A stretch of DNA of 64,000 nt from Marinobacterium lutimaris (GTDB lineage: Bacteria > Pseudomonadota > Gammaproteobacteria > Pseudomonadales > Balneatricaceae): the NCBI RefSeq assembly GCF_900108065.1, contig NZ_FNVQ01000002.1, positions 496,001 through 560,000 of the forward strand, read 5' to 3'. Each line of letters starts with the position of its first letter. Within the stretch, counting starts at the first letter, position 1. The position numbers and the translations under genes are program-made. The notes under the pieces are model-generated. The model was not told the DNA's origin. It did not search any database and worked only from the letters and a program-made list of their open reading frames with translations. Below, piece after piece: positions 18,187 through 26,845 of the stretch.

Positions 18187-19212
18187 TCAGGATAGATGAT
18201 CAGGAGGTGGTGCCACGGTGCCATCCATGAGCAGCTGGTGGCCGAGAGTCCGGCCCGTTTGCCCGGGGATACCCCGTTTATTGGTTAACAGCTGGTCCAC
18301 AGCCGCTGCGCCGATCTCTGCATTCGGCGTGCGGATACTGGCCAGGTTGGGTTGTCTCAGGGTGCCGGCCTGAATGCCGTCGAAGCCGACGATGGAGACA
18401 TCCTCAGGCACGCGAATGCCCAGGAGTTGAAGTTTCGCGATGGTGGCCAAAGCCAGCAGATCGTTGGAGCAGAACCAGGCCGTTGGCGCTGAACCTGCCT
18501 GCTCATAAACGCGGTGGATCTCCCCCGTCAGGCCAACGGCATTGACCGGGTCCACCTGTACCAGCTGCGCCAGCTCCAGGTTGCGGTACCTGAGCCCGGC
18601 CAGGAAACCGGCGTGGCGGTCGCGCGCCCGGTCGGTACGCTGAAAATCACCGGAGACCATACCGATGCAGCGATGCCCCAGGTCAGCCAGATACACGGCC
18701 ACCTCAGCGGCGGCACGATAGTTATCCACACCGATATATCCGCATACCTGCTGCCGCGGTACGTTGTGCATCAGGCAGTAGGGCACGCCCTCTTTATCAA
18801 GCCGCGCCAGGGCATCACTACTGGCAGCGTCATTCACCGTCAGCAGCACACCCTCAACCTGGTAGCCCAGCAGCGTGGCCACCGCACTGCGCTCCAGCGA
18901 AAGGTCATAGTCTGAGGAAAGGATAATCGGCGTCAGCCCCTGTTCGCGGGCACGCTGCTGAATGCCGGAGGCGGTCTCGGCAAATACAGGGTTGGTCAGG
19001 CTGGGCAGGATGACACCGATGACACTGCTACTGGCGGTTTTCAGCGCACGCGCCGCCATACTGGGCGCGTATCCCAGCGCATCCACCGCCTGACGCACCC
19101 GCTCCGCGGTATCCGCCTTGATCGGCCCCTTGTCGTTCATAACGCGGGACACCGTGGCAACAGAGAGGCCGCAGTAGCTGGCTATATCCTTGATTGTGGC
19201 TGGTTTGTTCAT
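18187..19212 (-). CDS. LacI/GalR-family transcriptional repressor
   Basis: A 341-residue regulator. The N-terminal HTH (TIKDIASYCGLSVATVSRVM) and hinge helix (SMAARALKT) are classic for LacI, and the rest is a periplasmic-binding-protein-like effector domain (VIGVILPSLTNPVFAETASG, VSIVGFDGIQAG). The ATG at 19212 (MNKPATIKDIAS) follows AAGGAGG; a GTG at 19227 lies within that site and is rejected. It lies 21 bases upstream of the binding-protein gene on the same strand, so it may be cotranscribed and autoregulated through the palindrome at 19283-19298. LacI members usually sense sugars or nucleosides, which is worth weighing against an organophosphate substrate. Confidence 0.88.
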   Translation of the reverse strand: MNKPATIKDIASYCGLSVATVSRVMNDKGPIKADTAERVRQAVDALGYAPSMAARALKTASSSVIGVILPSLTNPVFAETASGIQQRAREQGLTPIILSSDYDLSLERSAVATLLGYQVEGVLLTVNDAASSDALARLDKEGVPYCLMHNVPRQQVCGYIGVDNYRAAAEVAVYLADLGHRCIGMVSGDFQRTDRARDRHAGFLAGLRYRNLELAQLVQVDPVNAVGLTGEIHRVYEQAGSAPTAWFCSNDLLALATIAKLQLLGIRVPEDVSIVGFDGIQAGTLRQPNLASIRTPNAEIGAAAVDQLLTNKRGIPGQTGRTLGHQLLMDGTVAPPPDHLS

Positions 19213-19535
19213 CCGCCCTCCTTCCAATGCCGGGAAAGAGTAAAGGCGACAAATTACAGCGTTGTTAACGATTAACTACGAAATGTAAACGTTTACATGA
19301 CACTTCAGCGTCACGAACGCTAATGCTTGCCCGGCCTGCTCCAATTTCGACAGCTACACGTATGCCCCTCAGCTTCTGCAAATAGATTTAACGCCATCAT
19401 AGAGCCTGGAGCCGCTTGCGCGGCGATGACGCAATTCAGGAAAGAGCCACTATCATGGTAGGTAGTCAGGCGCGCCGCCGCAGGCAGCTGCACGAATCAG
19501 GTGTCGCTCAACACTAACCGCACAGGATAGAAAGC
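19213..19535. other. intergenic region between lacI and the second GGDEF gene
   Basis: This 323-bp divergent region holds the LacI-type palindrome described separately. From about 19300 to 19535 I see no gene and no second strong element apart from AGGATAG just before the TTG start at 19536. Confidence 0.6.
19283..19298. promoter_or_regulatory. LacI-family operator palindrome
   Basis: ATGTAAACGTTTACAT is a perfect 16-bp palindrome with the central CG typical of LacI/GalR operators. It lies 71 bases upstream of the lacI start, in the region that should drive the importer operon. It is the obvious site for the adjacent regulator. Confidence 0.8.
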
Positions 19536-21188
19536 TTGCCCGACTCGACTTACAAACGCCGCTGGCTGAACCGGTTTGCACCCACATCCCTGAGCGGCCG
19601 CTTCTTCGCCGGACTCTTTGCCCTGCTTCTGCTTGCCCTGCTGGCGATACTTTTGACCGGCAAGCTGATCGTTCTCCCCAAGCTGTTGATCCAGGAACGC
19701 GAGACGGCAATCGCTGAGCTGAAGCACCTGGACCATGTTATCCACGCCGACCTGCATGATCTTGTGATCAGCACCAAGGACTGGGGGGCCTGGGACGACA
19801 GCTACAATTTTATTCAGGGCCTGCAGTCCGATTACCCGGCAAGAAACTTCAGCTTCGAAATGTTCAACGACATGGACTACGACCTGATGCTGTTCTTTAC
19901 CCCGGATCTCCAGCTTTACTGGACGGCGGGTATCGACTTCGCCACCGAGCAATACAGCTCCTGTGCAGCGGCCGAGGCCAGCTGCGCCTGGTCCGCTCCC
20001 TTCGCTGCGATAACCCGCAATAAACTGGCCGCGCTGCCGATGGATAAAACCGACCATAACGAGCAGGGCGAACCCGAATCCGATTTTCTGTTCAATTATA
20101 AAGGCGAGCTGTTCAACGCCGCTGTGCACCCCATTCGCCGCACCGATGATACGGGCCGCTCAAAAGGCTCCGTGGTGCAACTGCAGCGGCTGGATGAGAA
20201 GTGGATCGAGAAGATAACGGACCAAACCTCCCAGAAACTGACGCTCCAACTCTACGACCCTCAGGATCCAAACACAGTGATGGTGACACCTCTTTCAGAC
20301 CAGCTGTTGCTGGCGCGCAAGCAGCTTTCCGGCACCGACCTGCCAGTGTTTATCAGCACAGAGATCCAACGCAGCAACTTCCTTGAACGCCTGGCGGCGA
20401 TGCGCTACAGCCAGATCTGGACAGCAGGCCTGCTGGCAACAGTGATTCTTCTGGTCCTTGCGCTGCTTGAACGGACGGTACTTCTGCCACTACGTCAGCT
20501 GGCACGCTTTACCCGTGAGGCGCGAGCTGAAATGAACGAGGCTACGCTGAGCTCTGCGCTGCTGGAGCGCCGTGATGAGGTCGGCGAGCTGGCACGTGAG
20601 TTTGCCCACCTTATTCAGCAGCAGCAGATGAAACGTACCAGCCTGGAAAACCTGTCGCTGACCGATCACCTGACCGCCCTGGCCAACCGCCGCTGTTTCG
20701 ATGACCGGCTGAAAGCGCTGTTTGGCAAGGTCGAGCATAAAGGCCAGCCCGTGGCGGCGATCCTGTTCGATGTGGATCACTTCAAGGCCTATAACGATCG
20801 TTACGGACACCAGGCCGGCGACCAATGTCTGATCATGCTATCGGATTGCGCGCAGCGGGTGGTGCGCACGCAAGCCGCCGCCAATGCACTACTGGCACGT
20901 ATCGGTGGCGAAGAGTTTGCAGTGATTCTGCCCGAAGTGGAGGAGTCTCAAGCCCTTGAGCTGGCCGAGGCGATAAGACACGGTATCGAGGCGCTCTCAC
21001 TTCGGCACGAAGACGCCGCACGCGGCTTCGTCACCATCAGTTGCGGCATCTCTTACCTGGAAAAAATATCGGCGGCCAGCTCCAGCGACCTGCTGAAAAC
21101 AGCCGACGATGCGCTTTACCGGGCCAAGCATCAGGGACGCAACCAGGTGATGAGCGACAGAGTGGCGAGCGCCAAAAAACAGGACTGA
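19536..21188 (+). CDS. membrane diguanylate cyclase with CHASE4-like sensor
   Basis: A 550-residue protein from a TTG at 19536, preceded by AGGATAG at about 8 bases. An N-terminal helix (FFAGLFALLLLALLAILLTG) leads into a periplasmic domain of about 240 residues with DWGAWDDSYNFIQG, a CHASE4 hallmark. A second helix (AGLLATVILLVLALLERTVL) is followed by a HAMP-like linker and a GGDEF domain (LSLTDHLTALANRRCFDDRL). The active-site motif is RIGGEEF, and there is no RxxD five residues before it, so unlike the GGDEF protein at 11.5 kb this one probably lacks product inhibition. It faces away from lacI and shows no link to the importer. Confidence 0.85.
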   Translation: MPDSTYKRRWLNRFAPTSLSGRFFAGLFALLLLALLAILLTGKLIVLPKLLIQERETAIAELKHLDHVIHADLHDLVISTKDWGAWDDSYNFIQGLQSDYPARNFSFEMFNDMDYDLMLFFTPDLQLYWTAGIDFATEQYSSCAAAEASCAWSAPFAAITRNKLAALPMDKTDHNEQGEPESDFLFNYKGELFNAAVHPIRRTDDTGRSKGSVVQLQRLDEKWIEKITDQTSQKLTLQLYDPQDPNTVMVTPLSDQLLLARKQLSGTDLPVFISTEIQRSNFLERLAAMRYSQIWTAGLLATVILLVLALLERTVLLPLRQLARFTREARAEMNEATLSSALLERRDEVGELAREFAHLIQQQQMKRTSLENLSLTDHLTALANRRCFDDRLKALFGKVEHKGQPVAAILFDVDHFKAYNDRYGHQAGDQCLIMLSDCAQRVVRTQAAANALLARIGGEEFAVILPEVEESQALELAEAIRHGIEALSLRHEDAARGFVTISCGISYLEKISAASSSDLLKTADDALYRAKHQGRNQVMSDRVASAKKQD

Positions 21189-21218
21189 AGAGAGGACCGC
21201 AGCCCTGCGGCCCTGCTC

Positions 21219-21551
21219 TTAGTGCATCGCCGTTTTCGAAAACAGGTTAATCACGGCGACGCCGGCAACCACCAGGCACATACCCGCCACCGCCGGCATA
21301 TCCAGCCGCTGGTCGTAGAGCAGCCAGGAAGCGAGCGCTACCAGCACTACCCCCATGCCCGCCCAGATCGCGTAAGCGATCCCCACCGGGATGGTTTTCA
21401 ACGTCAGCGCCAGCAGGTAAGCCGCCAGCACATAACCAACGATAGCGATGGCCGAGGGAATGGGACGGGTAAAGCTTTCACTTGCCTTGAGCGCCGAGGT
21501 ACCGATCACTTCAGAAACAATCGCAACAGCCAGCAAAAACCAGGGATTCAT
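21219..21551 (-). CDS. small multidrug resistance (EmrE/QacE-type) transporter
   Basis: A 110-residue protein with four helices. Glu14 (VAIVSEVIGTSALKASESFT) is the coupling glutamate of the SMR family, and IPVGIAYAIWAGMGVVLVAL is the conserved second-third helix region. GTSALK after the glutamate is the EmrE/QacE pattern, rather than the WAIGLK of SugE/Gdx, so it probably exports quaternary or aromatic cations. The ATG at 21551 is used; an upstream TTG adds one residue. It is convergent with the GGDEF gene; the short gap holds a GC-rich dyad (CCGCAGCCCTGCGG) that may terminate both. Confidence 0.85.
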   Translation of the reverse strand: MNPWFLLAVAIVSEVIGTSALKASESFTRPIPSAIAIVGYVLAAYLLALTLKTIPVGIAYAIWAGMGVVLVALASWLLYDQRLDMPAVAGMCLVVAGVAVINLFSKTAMH

Positions 21552-21706
21552 CAATCCTTACCTCAATCAAACTAACGACGGCGCCACCCCCTGTGGCGTA
21601 CTCGAGGCTGAGGATGCTGACAGCAGCGCAAAGGGAAGGCAACCCGGAAGGCCGCCTTACCGGAAACCCGCCGGAGAAAGTGGCTTACCCCTGCGCTGCC
21701 AGGGAT

Positions 21707-22477
21707 TTATCCCAAGGCTTCCAGCGATTCGGGCAGAATCTGGCCGCCATCCACCACCAGTGTCTGGCCGGTGATATAAGCCGCCGCTGGTGAGGCGAAA
21801 AACGCCGCCGCCTCGCCGATATCTTCGACGCTGCCAAGACGCTTCAGCGGAATAGACGCCGCCATCTGGCCCAGGTACTCCTCACCCATCCCTTCGAGCC
21901 CCTCGGTGATGATGTTGCCCGGCATCACCGCGTTGACGGTAATCCCGTATTTCGCCATCTCGATAGCCGCCGTGCGCACAAAGCCGAGCTGCCCCGCCTT
22001 GCTGGCGCCATAGTGAGACCAGCCGGGAAAGCCGGTGACCGGGCCGGTGATCGATGAGGTGACCACTATGCGTCCCGCGCTGCTCTCTTTCAGCGCCGGA
22101 ATCGCCGCCTGCACGGTGTTGAACATCCCCTTCAGGTTGGTATTGAGCACCAGATCCCAGTCATCCTCGCTCATGGTTTCCAGATCCGCCGACGGGAAAA
22201 TACCGGCGTTGGCACAGAGCACATCCAAGCCACCGAAGGCGCTCTGCACCTTTTCTACCGCGCTCTTCAGCGAGGCGCGATCGGTGACATCGGCACTGAC
22301 CGCGATCGCTTCGCCGCCGTCTGCAACTATAGCGGCCACCGCCTCTTCGGCCGCCTCCGCATGGCGGGCGACCAGCGCCACTTTATAGCCCTGGGCGGCG
22401 AATACCCTGGCGATGCCCAGACCTATGCCCTTACTGGCACCGGTCACCATTGCGACGCGTTTGCTTGTCTCAGTCAT
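21707..22477 (-). CDS. short-chain dehydrogenase/reductase
   Basis: A 256-residue classical SDR: TGASKGIG cofactor motif, LCANAGIF, and a Ser-Tyr-Lys active site in SSITGPVTGFPGWSHYGASK. The C-terminal TGQTLVVDGGQILPES is the FabG-like end. HADVTD-type acidic residues after the first beta-alpha-beta are not obvious, so NAD or NADP preference is uncertain. The start overlaps the stop of the class-III PLP enzyme by 4 bases, so it belongs to the same operon as the kinase and PLP enzyme. It may reduce or oxidise the aldehyde or keto product of that pair. Confidence 0.85.
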   Translation of the reverse strand: MTETSKRVAMVTGASKGIGLGIARVFAAQGYKVALVARHAEAAEEAVAAIVADGGEAIAVSADVTDRASLKSAVEKVQSAFGGLDVLCANAGIFPSADLETMSEDDWDLVLNTNLKGMFNTVQAAIPALKESSAGRIVVTSSITGPVTGFPGWSHYGASKAGQLGFVRTAAIEMAKYGITVNAVMPGNIITEGLEGMGEEYLGQMAASIPLKRLGSVEDIGEAAAFFASPAAAYITGQTLVVDGGQILPESLEALG

Positions 22478-23829
22478 GATGTAACTCCTCCAAGATCATT
22501 GATCAGCACCTGGCGGAGCTGCTCCAGCAGCAGGTGCCCATGTTCGGGTTTAAAACAGAGCGGCGGACGGATCTTCAGCACGTTGCCATAGAGACCGGCA
22601 GCACCGATCAGTACACCGCGATGGCGCAGGGCATTGATGATCCGGCTGCAGGTCAGCGGGTCCGGCTGGTTGTCCGCAGAAACGATATCCACACCGATAA
22701 ACAGCCCTGCGCCCCGTACCCGCGCCAACTGCGGAAACTCATCGCAGAGCCCACGCAGGCCGGAGAGCAGTTCATTACCAGTGCTCAGTGCATTGGCCTG
22801 AAGCTCCTCTTCCACCAGCGTATCAAGCACCGCCTGGGCGGCTGCCACCGCCACCGAGGAGCCGCCGAAGGTGTTGAAATAGCCGGTCTGGGCAGAGAGT
22901 TCCGCCAGCAGCGCCTCCGGCGCAGCAAGTCCAGCCACCGGGTAACCGTTGCCCATCGGCTTGCCGAAGGTGACGATATCCGGCATCAGCCCATGGCGGG
23001 CGAAACCCCAGAACTCGCTGCCGGTGCGGCCAAAACCGGGTTGCACCTCATCGGCGATCAGCAAGCCGCCGGCGTGCTGAACCCTTCGCACCGCAGGCGC
23101 CAGGGCCCCGGCCGGATCCGCATAAACACCATCACTGGAGAAGATGGTATCGATCAGCAGCGCCGCGCAGCCAAAGCCGCGCTCATCAAGTAGTTCGATG
23201 GCGTTCGCGACCTGGGTATCCAGGTAAGCCGCTGCATCCAGGCTCTCATCGTTCAGCGGTTCCAGGTCGATACAGACCACAAAATCCGGCACCTGCCCCT
23301 GCTTCATCGACGAGGGCGACACCTCGGTTACCGCCGCCGTATTACCGTGATAAGCCGCGGCCGAAACGATCACGCCCTGTTTGCCGCTGTGCAGGCGCGC
23401 CAGCCGCAGTGCCAAATCATTGGCCTCGCTGCCGGTGCAGGTCATCACCAAGCGGCCGCTATCCAGCGGCAGCGTGCCGAGCAGCTGTTCGGCGTAGCGG
23501 TGCAGCGCCTCGTCCAGGTAACGGGTATGAACATTCAGGCGCACCATCTGCTGCGCCACCGCATCGATCACCCTGGGGTGGCAATGCCCCAGCACAGGTA
23601 CGTTGTTATAGGCATCGAGATAGCGCTTTCCATCGCCATCGAACAGCCAGACGCCCTGCCCTTCGACCATTTCGATCGGCTGGTCGTAAAACAGCATGGA
23701 GGTGGGCCCTACCAGATCGCGGCGCTGGCGGATCAGTGAATCCAGGTGGTCGTCACCGCTGCTGCGCTCGAAGTTAAAGGCGTTCTGATCGAGGATTGAA
23801 CGTGTATCGCGCTTCGTTTCCGCGCTCAT
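22474..23829 (-). CDS. class-III PLP enzyme, likely amino-alcohol-phosphate phospholyase or aminotransferase
   Basis: A 451-residue fold-type I PLP enzyme. The PLP lysine lies in DIVTFGKPMGNGYPVAG, preceded by LIADEVQPGFGRTG; TCTGSEANDLALRLARLHSG binds the phosphate. The sequence belongs to the AGXT2-like/ethanolamine-phosphate phospholyase branch rather than to GABA or ornithine transaminases. Its start shares a base with the end of an APH-type kinase gene. That pairing matches known kinase plus phospholyase routes, in which an amino alcohol is phosphorylated and then eliminated to aldehyde, ammonia and phosphate. A true transaminase cannot be excluded from sequence. Confidence 0.8.
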   Translation of the reverse strand: MSAETKRDTRSILDQNAFNFERSSGDDHLDSLIRQRRDLVGPTSMLFYDQPIEMVEGQGVWLFDGDGKRYLDAYNNVPVLGHCHPRVIDAVAQQMVRLNVHTRYLDEALHRYAEQLLGTLPLDSGRLVMTCTGSEANDLALRLARLHSGKQGVIVSAAAYHGNTAAVTEVSPSSMKQGQVPDFVVCIDLEPLNDESLDAAAYLDTQVANAIELLDERGFGCAALLIDTIFSSDGVYADPAGALAPAVRRVQHAGGLLIADEVQPGFGRTGSEFWGFARHGLMPDIVTFGKPMGNGYPVAGLAAPEALLAELSAQTGYFNTFGGSSVAVAAAQAVLDTLVEEELQANALSTGNELLSGLRGLCDEFPQLARVRGAGLFIGVDIVSADNQPDPLTCSRIINALRHRGVLIGAAGLYGNVLKIRPPLCFKPEHGHLLLEQLRQVLINDLGGVTS

Positions 23830-24815
23830 CAGTGATCCCCCTCCAGATAGCGCTGGGCCAGGCTGGCCGTGCCCGCCGCATAGCCCTCGCCAAACTCTGC
23901 ATAGGTGCCGCTTTCGCTGTGATTGGCCAACCAGGCGGTGAGCATAATGCGGCGGATCATGATAAAGCTGGCGAGCATCGCTTCATCCTCAGTGGTGCAA
24001 TCACCTTTGGATCGGTAGCCCTTCACCCAGGCGGCCTGCAGTTCCGGGATCGACGGATCCAGCTCGTAGAAGCTGATGGCGGCGGCGAAATCGTAGGCAA
24101 ACCAGCTGATGCCGCAGTCATCGAAATCGATCACCCAGAGCCGATCATCATCGACCAGCAGATTCGCCAGGCGCAGGTCGGCATGTACCAGGCCAAAGCG
24201 GTCGGGGCCGGCGCCATACTCTGCGACGCGCTGCTCTATTTTCGCGATAGCAGCCGCGATCAACGCCTCGCTCTGCGGATCCAGCCCCTCTGCATCTCGC
24301 CAGTCCCCCCAATGGCCATCGGCGGCAAGCATGGTGTCCAGGTTCCACTCCTTCCGCACAAAGCCTTCCGGCCTTGGCCACTGGCGGCTGTGTTGATGCA
24401 GGGTAGCCGTCACCGCGCCCAGCTGCTCAAACCAGCGTGGCAGATCCTCCCCCACGTTAGGTTCGTTGCCTGCGACGAACTCGAACGCCACCACCGCATA
24501 GGTCTCGCCATCCACCTCCACCGAGCAAACCCTGCCTGCTTCACCATCGATAATCGCCGGGGTATGCAGCGAGTTGGAGGCACGTAGATCCTCGATCCAG
24601 GCCAGTTCCGATTCGATCTCGCCGGGCTGGTGATAGTTGGGCCGGTGCAAACGCAGGATCAGCCGCTGGCTGTCGTCCGCCGAGCGGGCCAGATAGGTGA
24701 TGTTTTCGGATACGGTCAGCAGCTCGACCCGAGAGTTTTGCGGCAGCCGCCAATTGGCCAGAGACTCCTCCAGCCGCAGCCGGATCGCTTCGATCAATGC
24801 GTCGGTATAGATCAT
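23829..24815 (-). CDS. APH-family small-molecule kinase (amino alcohol/hydroxylysine kinase-like)
   Basis: A 328-residue aminoglycoside-phosphotransferase-fold kinase. The catalytic loop FGLVHADLRLANLLVDDD and the metal-binding WVIDFDDCGISWFAYDFAAA are intact. Such kinases act on choline, ethanolamine, homoserine or hydroxylysine. It is the first gene of a three-gene operon with the PLP enzyme and SDR, and is divergent from an EutR-like activator, which favours ethanolamine or a related amino alcohol as substrate. The ATG at 24815 has a modest upstream purine run (CAGGAG). Hydroxylysine kinase is the main alternative. Confidence 0.8.
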   Translation of the reverse strand: MIYTDALIEAIRLRLEESLANWRLPQNSRVELLTVSENITYLARSADDSQRLILRLHRPNYHQPGEIESELAWIEDLRASNSLHTPAIIDGEAGRVCSVEVDGETYAVVAFEFVAGNEPNVGEDLPRWFEQLGAVTATLHQHSRQWPRPEGFVRKEWNLDTMLAADGHWGDWRDAEGLDPQSEALIAAAIAKIEQRVAEYGAGPDRFGLVHADLRLANLLVDDDRLWVIDFDDCGISWFAYDFAAAISFYELDPSIPELQAAWVKGYRSKGDCTTEDEAMLASFIMIRRIMLTAWLANHSESGTYAEFGEGYAAGTASLAQRYLEGDH

Positions 24816-24931
24816 GGGACTCCTGACTATTGATGGTTTGCAGGTCGGGAATGGATATTGCTTCCAATCAGCCTAGAGCAGGCAGATTCGCCTGGGTTAT
24901 CGAAAACCGGCAAAGGAGCGGTAGCGCGAAC

Positions 24932-25915
24932 ATGACCAGGTTTACCAATATCGGACTGTCAGAGGGCAGCACTGGGCTAGCATCCGCCGCCTGCGCACCG
25001 CTGAGGTGCAGCGTCTTCTCCGATGACCTGAACGAGCAGGCCGGTGGTATCACCGACTGGCAGCAGGAGTATGACCAGATAAGCGCCGGCGCTTTTCATG
25101 GCTCCATCGAGGAGTGCCATATCGGCGCCCTGCAGGTATTCCGCGAACACACCAGCAAGACTCTGAGACAAACCTGCGAGGTCTGGCAGGACGCCATCTG
25201 GGTCGGTATTCCGGTGGTGCGTGAAGGCTTTCGCATCAATGGCGAGGCGCCGGAAAGCTGCGATCTGCTCTGGCGGCGCGGCCAGGACGCCTTCGAACTG
25301 ATGACGCCGGACAACTCCAATATCCTCAGCATCGCGGTGCATGAGCAGTCACTGCTGCAACAGGCCGAAGCTCAGGGAATTGCGATCCAGCTGCCGCAGA
25401 TCGGCGGTAATCCGAGGATCCAGGTGGACCCGCGCCAGATCGAAGAGATGGGTGTACTGATCAACCGGGTGATCTCGGCCAGCGCCGGCAGTATCGACCG
25501 CAGTATTCATGAAGACCTGGTGATGCAGACCCTGCTGAACGTGCTGCACGACGCGAAGATCAACGACCGGGTGACACCCAGCCATGCCCACCGCAAGGCG
25601 GTGGTGAAGCGGGTAAGAGAACATGTAGCCAAAACCGGCAGCCTGCCCGTGACCCTCACCGAACTGTGCGAGATCGCCTGCGTCAGCCGCCGCACGCTGC
25701 AGTATAGTTTCGAGAGCATTCTGGGGATTAATCCCAAGCTGTACCTGCGCACCAACCGGCTGAACCAGGTCAGGCGTCGCCTGAGCAGTAGTGAAACCGA
25801 ATCGGTCTCCGATGCCGCGGCTCACTATGGGTTTTATCACTTGAGCCAGTTTGCCACCGACTATAAGCGCCTGTTCGGGGAGTTGCCTTCGCAGACACTG
25901 GCGCGGCGCGGTTGA
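24932..25915 (+). CDS. AraC-family activator related to EutR
   Basis: A 327-residue regulator. From about residue 30 it aligns by eye with EutR: ITDWQQEYDQISAGAFHGSI and LQVFREHTSKTLRQTCEVWQ, where EutR has ITAWQQIYDQL.PGKFHG and IQVFREYTGLALRQSCLVW. The C-terminal double HTH is also EutR-like (LCEIACVSRRTLQYSFESIL, HYGFYHLSQFATDYKRLFGE). EutR senses ethanolamine with B12. I start at the ATG at 24932 (MTRFTNIG); AAGGAG lies about 13 bases upstream, which is long, so the start is uncertain. It diverges from the kinase, PLP enzyme and SDR operon, which it probably controls. Confidence 0.85.
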   Translation: MTRFTNIGLSEGSTGLASAACAPLRCSVFSDDLNEQAGGITDWQQEYDQISAGAFHGSIEECHIGALQVFREHTSKTLRQTCEVWQDAIWVGIPVVREGFRINGEAPESCDLLWRRGQDAFELMTPDNSNILSIAVHEQSLLQQAEAQGIAIQLPQIGGNPRIQVDPRQIEEMGVLINRVISASAGSIDRSIHEDLVMQTLLNVLHDAKINDRVTPSHAHRKAVVKRVREHVAKTGSLPVTLTELCEIACVSRRTLQYSFESILGINPKLYLRTNRLNQVRRRLSSSETESVSDAAAHYGFYHLSQFATDYKRLFGELPSQTLARRG

Positions 25916-25955
25916 ACCGCGAAGTCTAGTAGAGATCTGGACACATCTTGACCAG

Positions 25956-25998
25956 GTAATGCAACTGCATTACTTTTCAGTACATTGATTTCATGTAC
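25956..25998. promoter_or_regulatory. two dyads upstream of the toxin-antitoxin operon
   Basis: GTAATGCA-AC-TGCATTAC (25956-25973) is a perfect dyad. GTACAT (25980-25985) and ATGTAC (25993-25998) form a second one just before the antitoxin start at 26010. They are likely operators for autoregulation by the AbrB-fold antitoxin. Confidence 0.65.
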
Positions 25999-26009
25999 CG
26001 AGGTCCACC

Positions 26010-26339
26010 ATGGCCAAATCCCTGCTCACCGCAGAATCCACCCTGACCGACCGGTACCAGACCACCGTTCCTGATGCCGTGCGTAAAGCACTGAATCTGG
26101 GCAAACGGGAAAAGATTCGCTACACCATCCAGCCTGATGGCCAGGTTCTGCTGTCGCGCGCGGATCAGGATGAATCCGATCCTGCGCTGGGTAGCTTTTT
26201 GACGTTTCTGGCCAGGGATATTCAGTCCAATCCGCAACGGTTGCAGTCAGCCACTCCGGAACTGCTCTCGCGCATCCAGACCCTTGTCGGCGATATCGAC
26301 GTCGATCTGGATGCACCGCTGGATGATGAGGACGAATAG
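26010..26339 (+). CDS. prlF: PrlF-type antitoxin
   Basis: A 109-residue protein with an N-terminal SpoVT/AbrB swapped-hairpin DNA-binding segment (ESTLTDRYQTTVPDAVRKAL) and an acidic C terminus (VDLDAPLDDEDE) that would bind the toxin. It matches the PrlF/SohA family, the antitoxin of YhaV. The toxin gene starts 3 bases after its stop. Two dyads upstream fit autorepression. Confidence 0.9.
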   Translation: MAKSLLTAESTLTDRYQTTVPDAVRKALNLGKREKIRYTIQPDGQVLLSRADQDESDPALGSFLTFLARDIQSNPQRLQSATPELLSRIQTLVGDIDVDLDAPLDDEDE

Positions 26340-26341
26340 CT

Positions 26342-26845
26342 TTGCCGGATCAATCCAGTCTCGTTATCAACGGATGGACGCTTTTTTGTCACCCGCTATT
26401 TCTGGATGAGGTTGATTCACTCCTCACTCAGGTCGAAGCACTCAAGGCCAAAGACCCTGAAAACTTTGTCCGTAAAAATGCTACCAAGCGCCTCGCGGCC
26501 ATAGCCAAACTGGCATTTGAGGTCATACCCCAGAACCCGGCACTTCCAGAGTATCGCCAGGGAGAAACCCTGGGAAACGAGCATAAGCACTGGTTTCGTG
26601 CGAAATTTTTCCAGCAGTACCGGCTGTTTTTCCGCTTTGATTCAGCATCGAAAATTATTGTCTTTGCCTGGGTCAATGACGAAAAAAACAAACGCGCCTA
26701 TGGCAGCAAGACGGATGCCTATCGCGTCTTTGAGAAGATGTTGGATACAGGGCATCCGCCAGACGACTGGGCGTCTTTGCTCGCAGAAGCCGAAGGTGCT
26801 CTGGACCGGCTGGACGAAGTGGCAAACAAGCTAAGCTCCCTGTAA
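26342..26845 (+). CDS. yhaV: YhaV-type toxin (RelE-superfamily ribonuclease)
   Basis: A 167-residue protein with the YhaV pattern: LVINGWTLFCHPLFLDEVDS at the N terminus, LGNEHKHWFRAKFFQQYRLF in the middle and IVFAWVNDEKNKRAYGSKTD followed by GHPPDDWASLL. YhaV cleaves RNA in association with ribosomes and is neutralised by PrlF. The likely start is a TTG at 26342, with GAGG about 9 bases before it, giving tight coupling to the antitoxin. The frame looks intact and complete. Confidence 0.9.
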   Translation: MPDQSSLVINGWTLFCHPLFLDEVDSLLTQVEALKAKDPENFVRKNATKRLAAIAKLAFEVIPQNPALPEYRQGETLGNEHKHWFRAKFFQQYRLFFRFDSASKIIVFAWVNDEKNKRAYGSKTDAYRVFEKMLDTGHPPDDWASLLAEAEGALDRLDEVANKLSSL

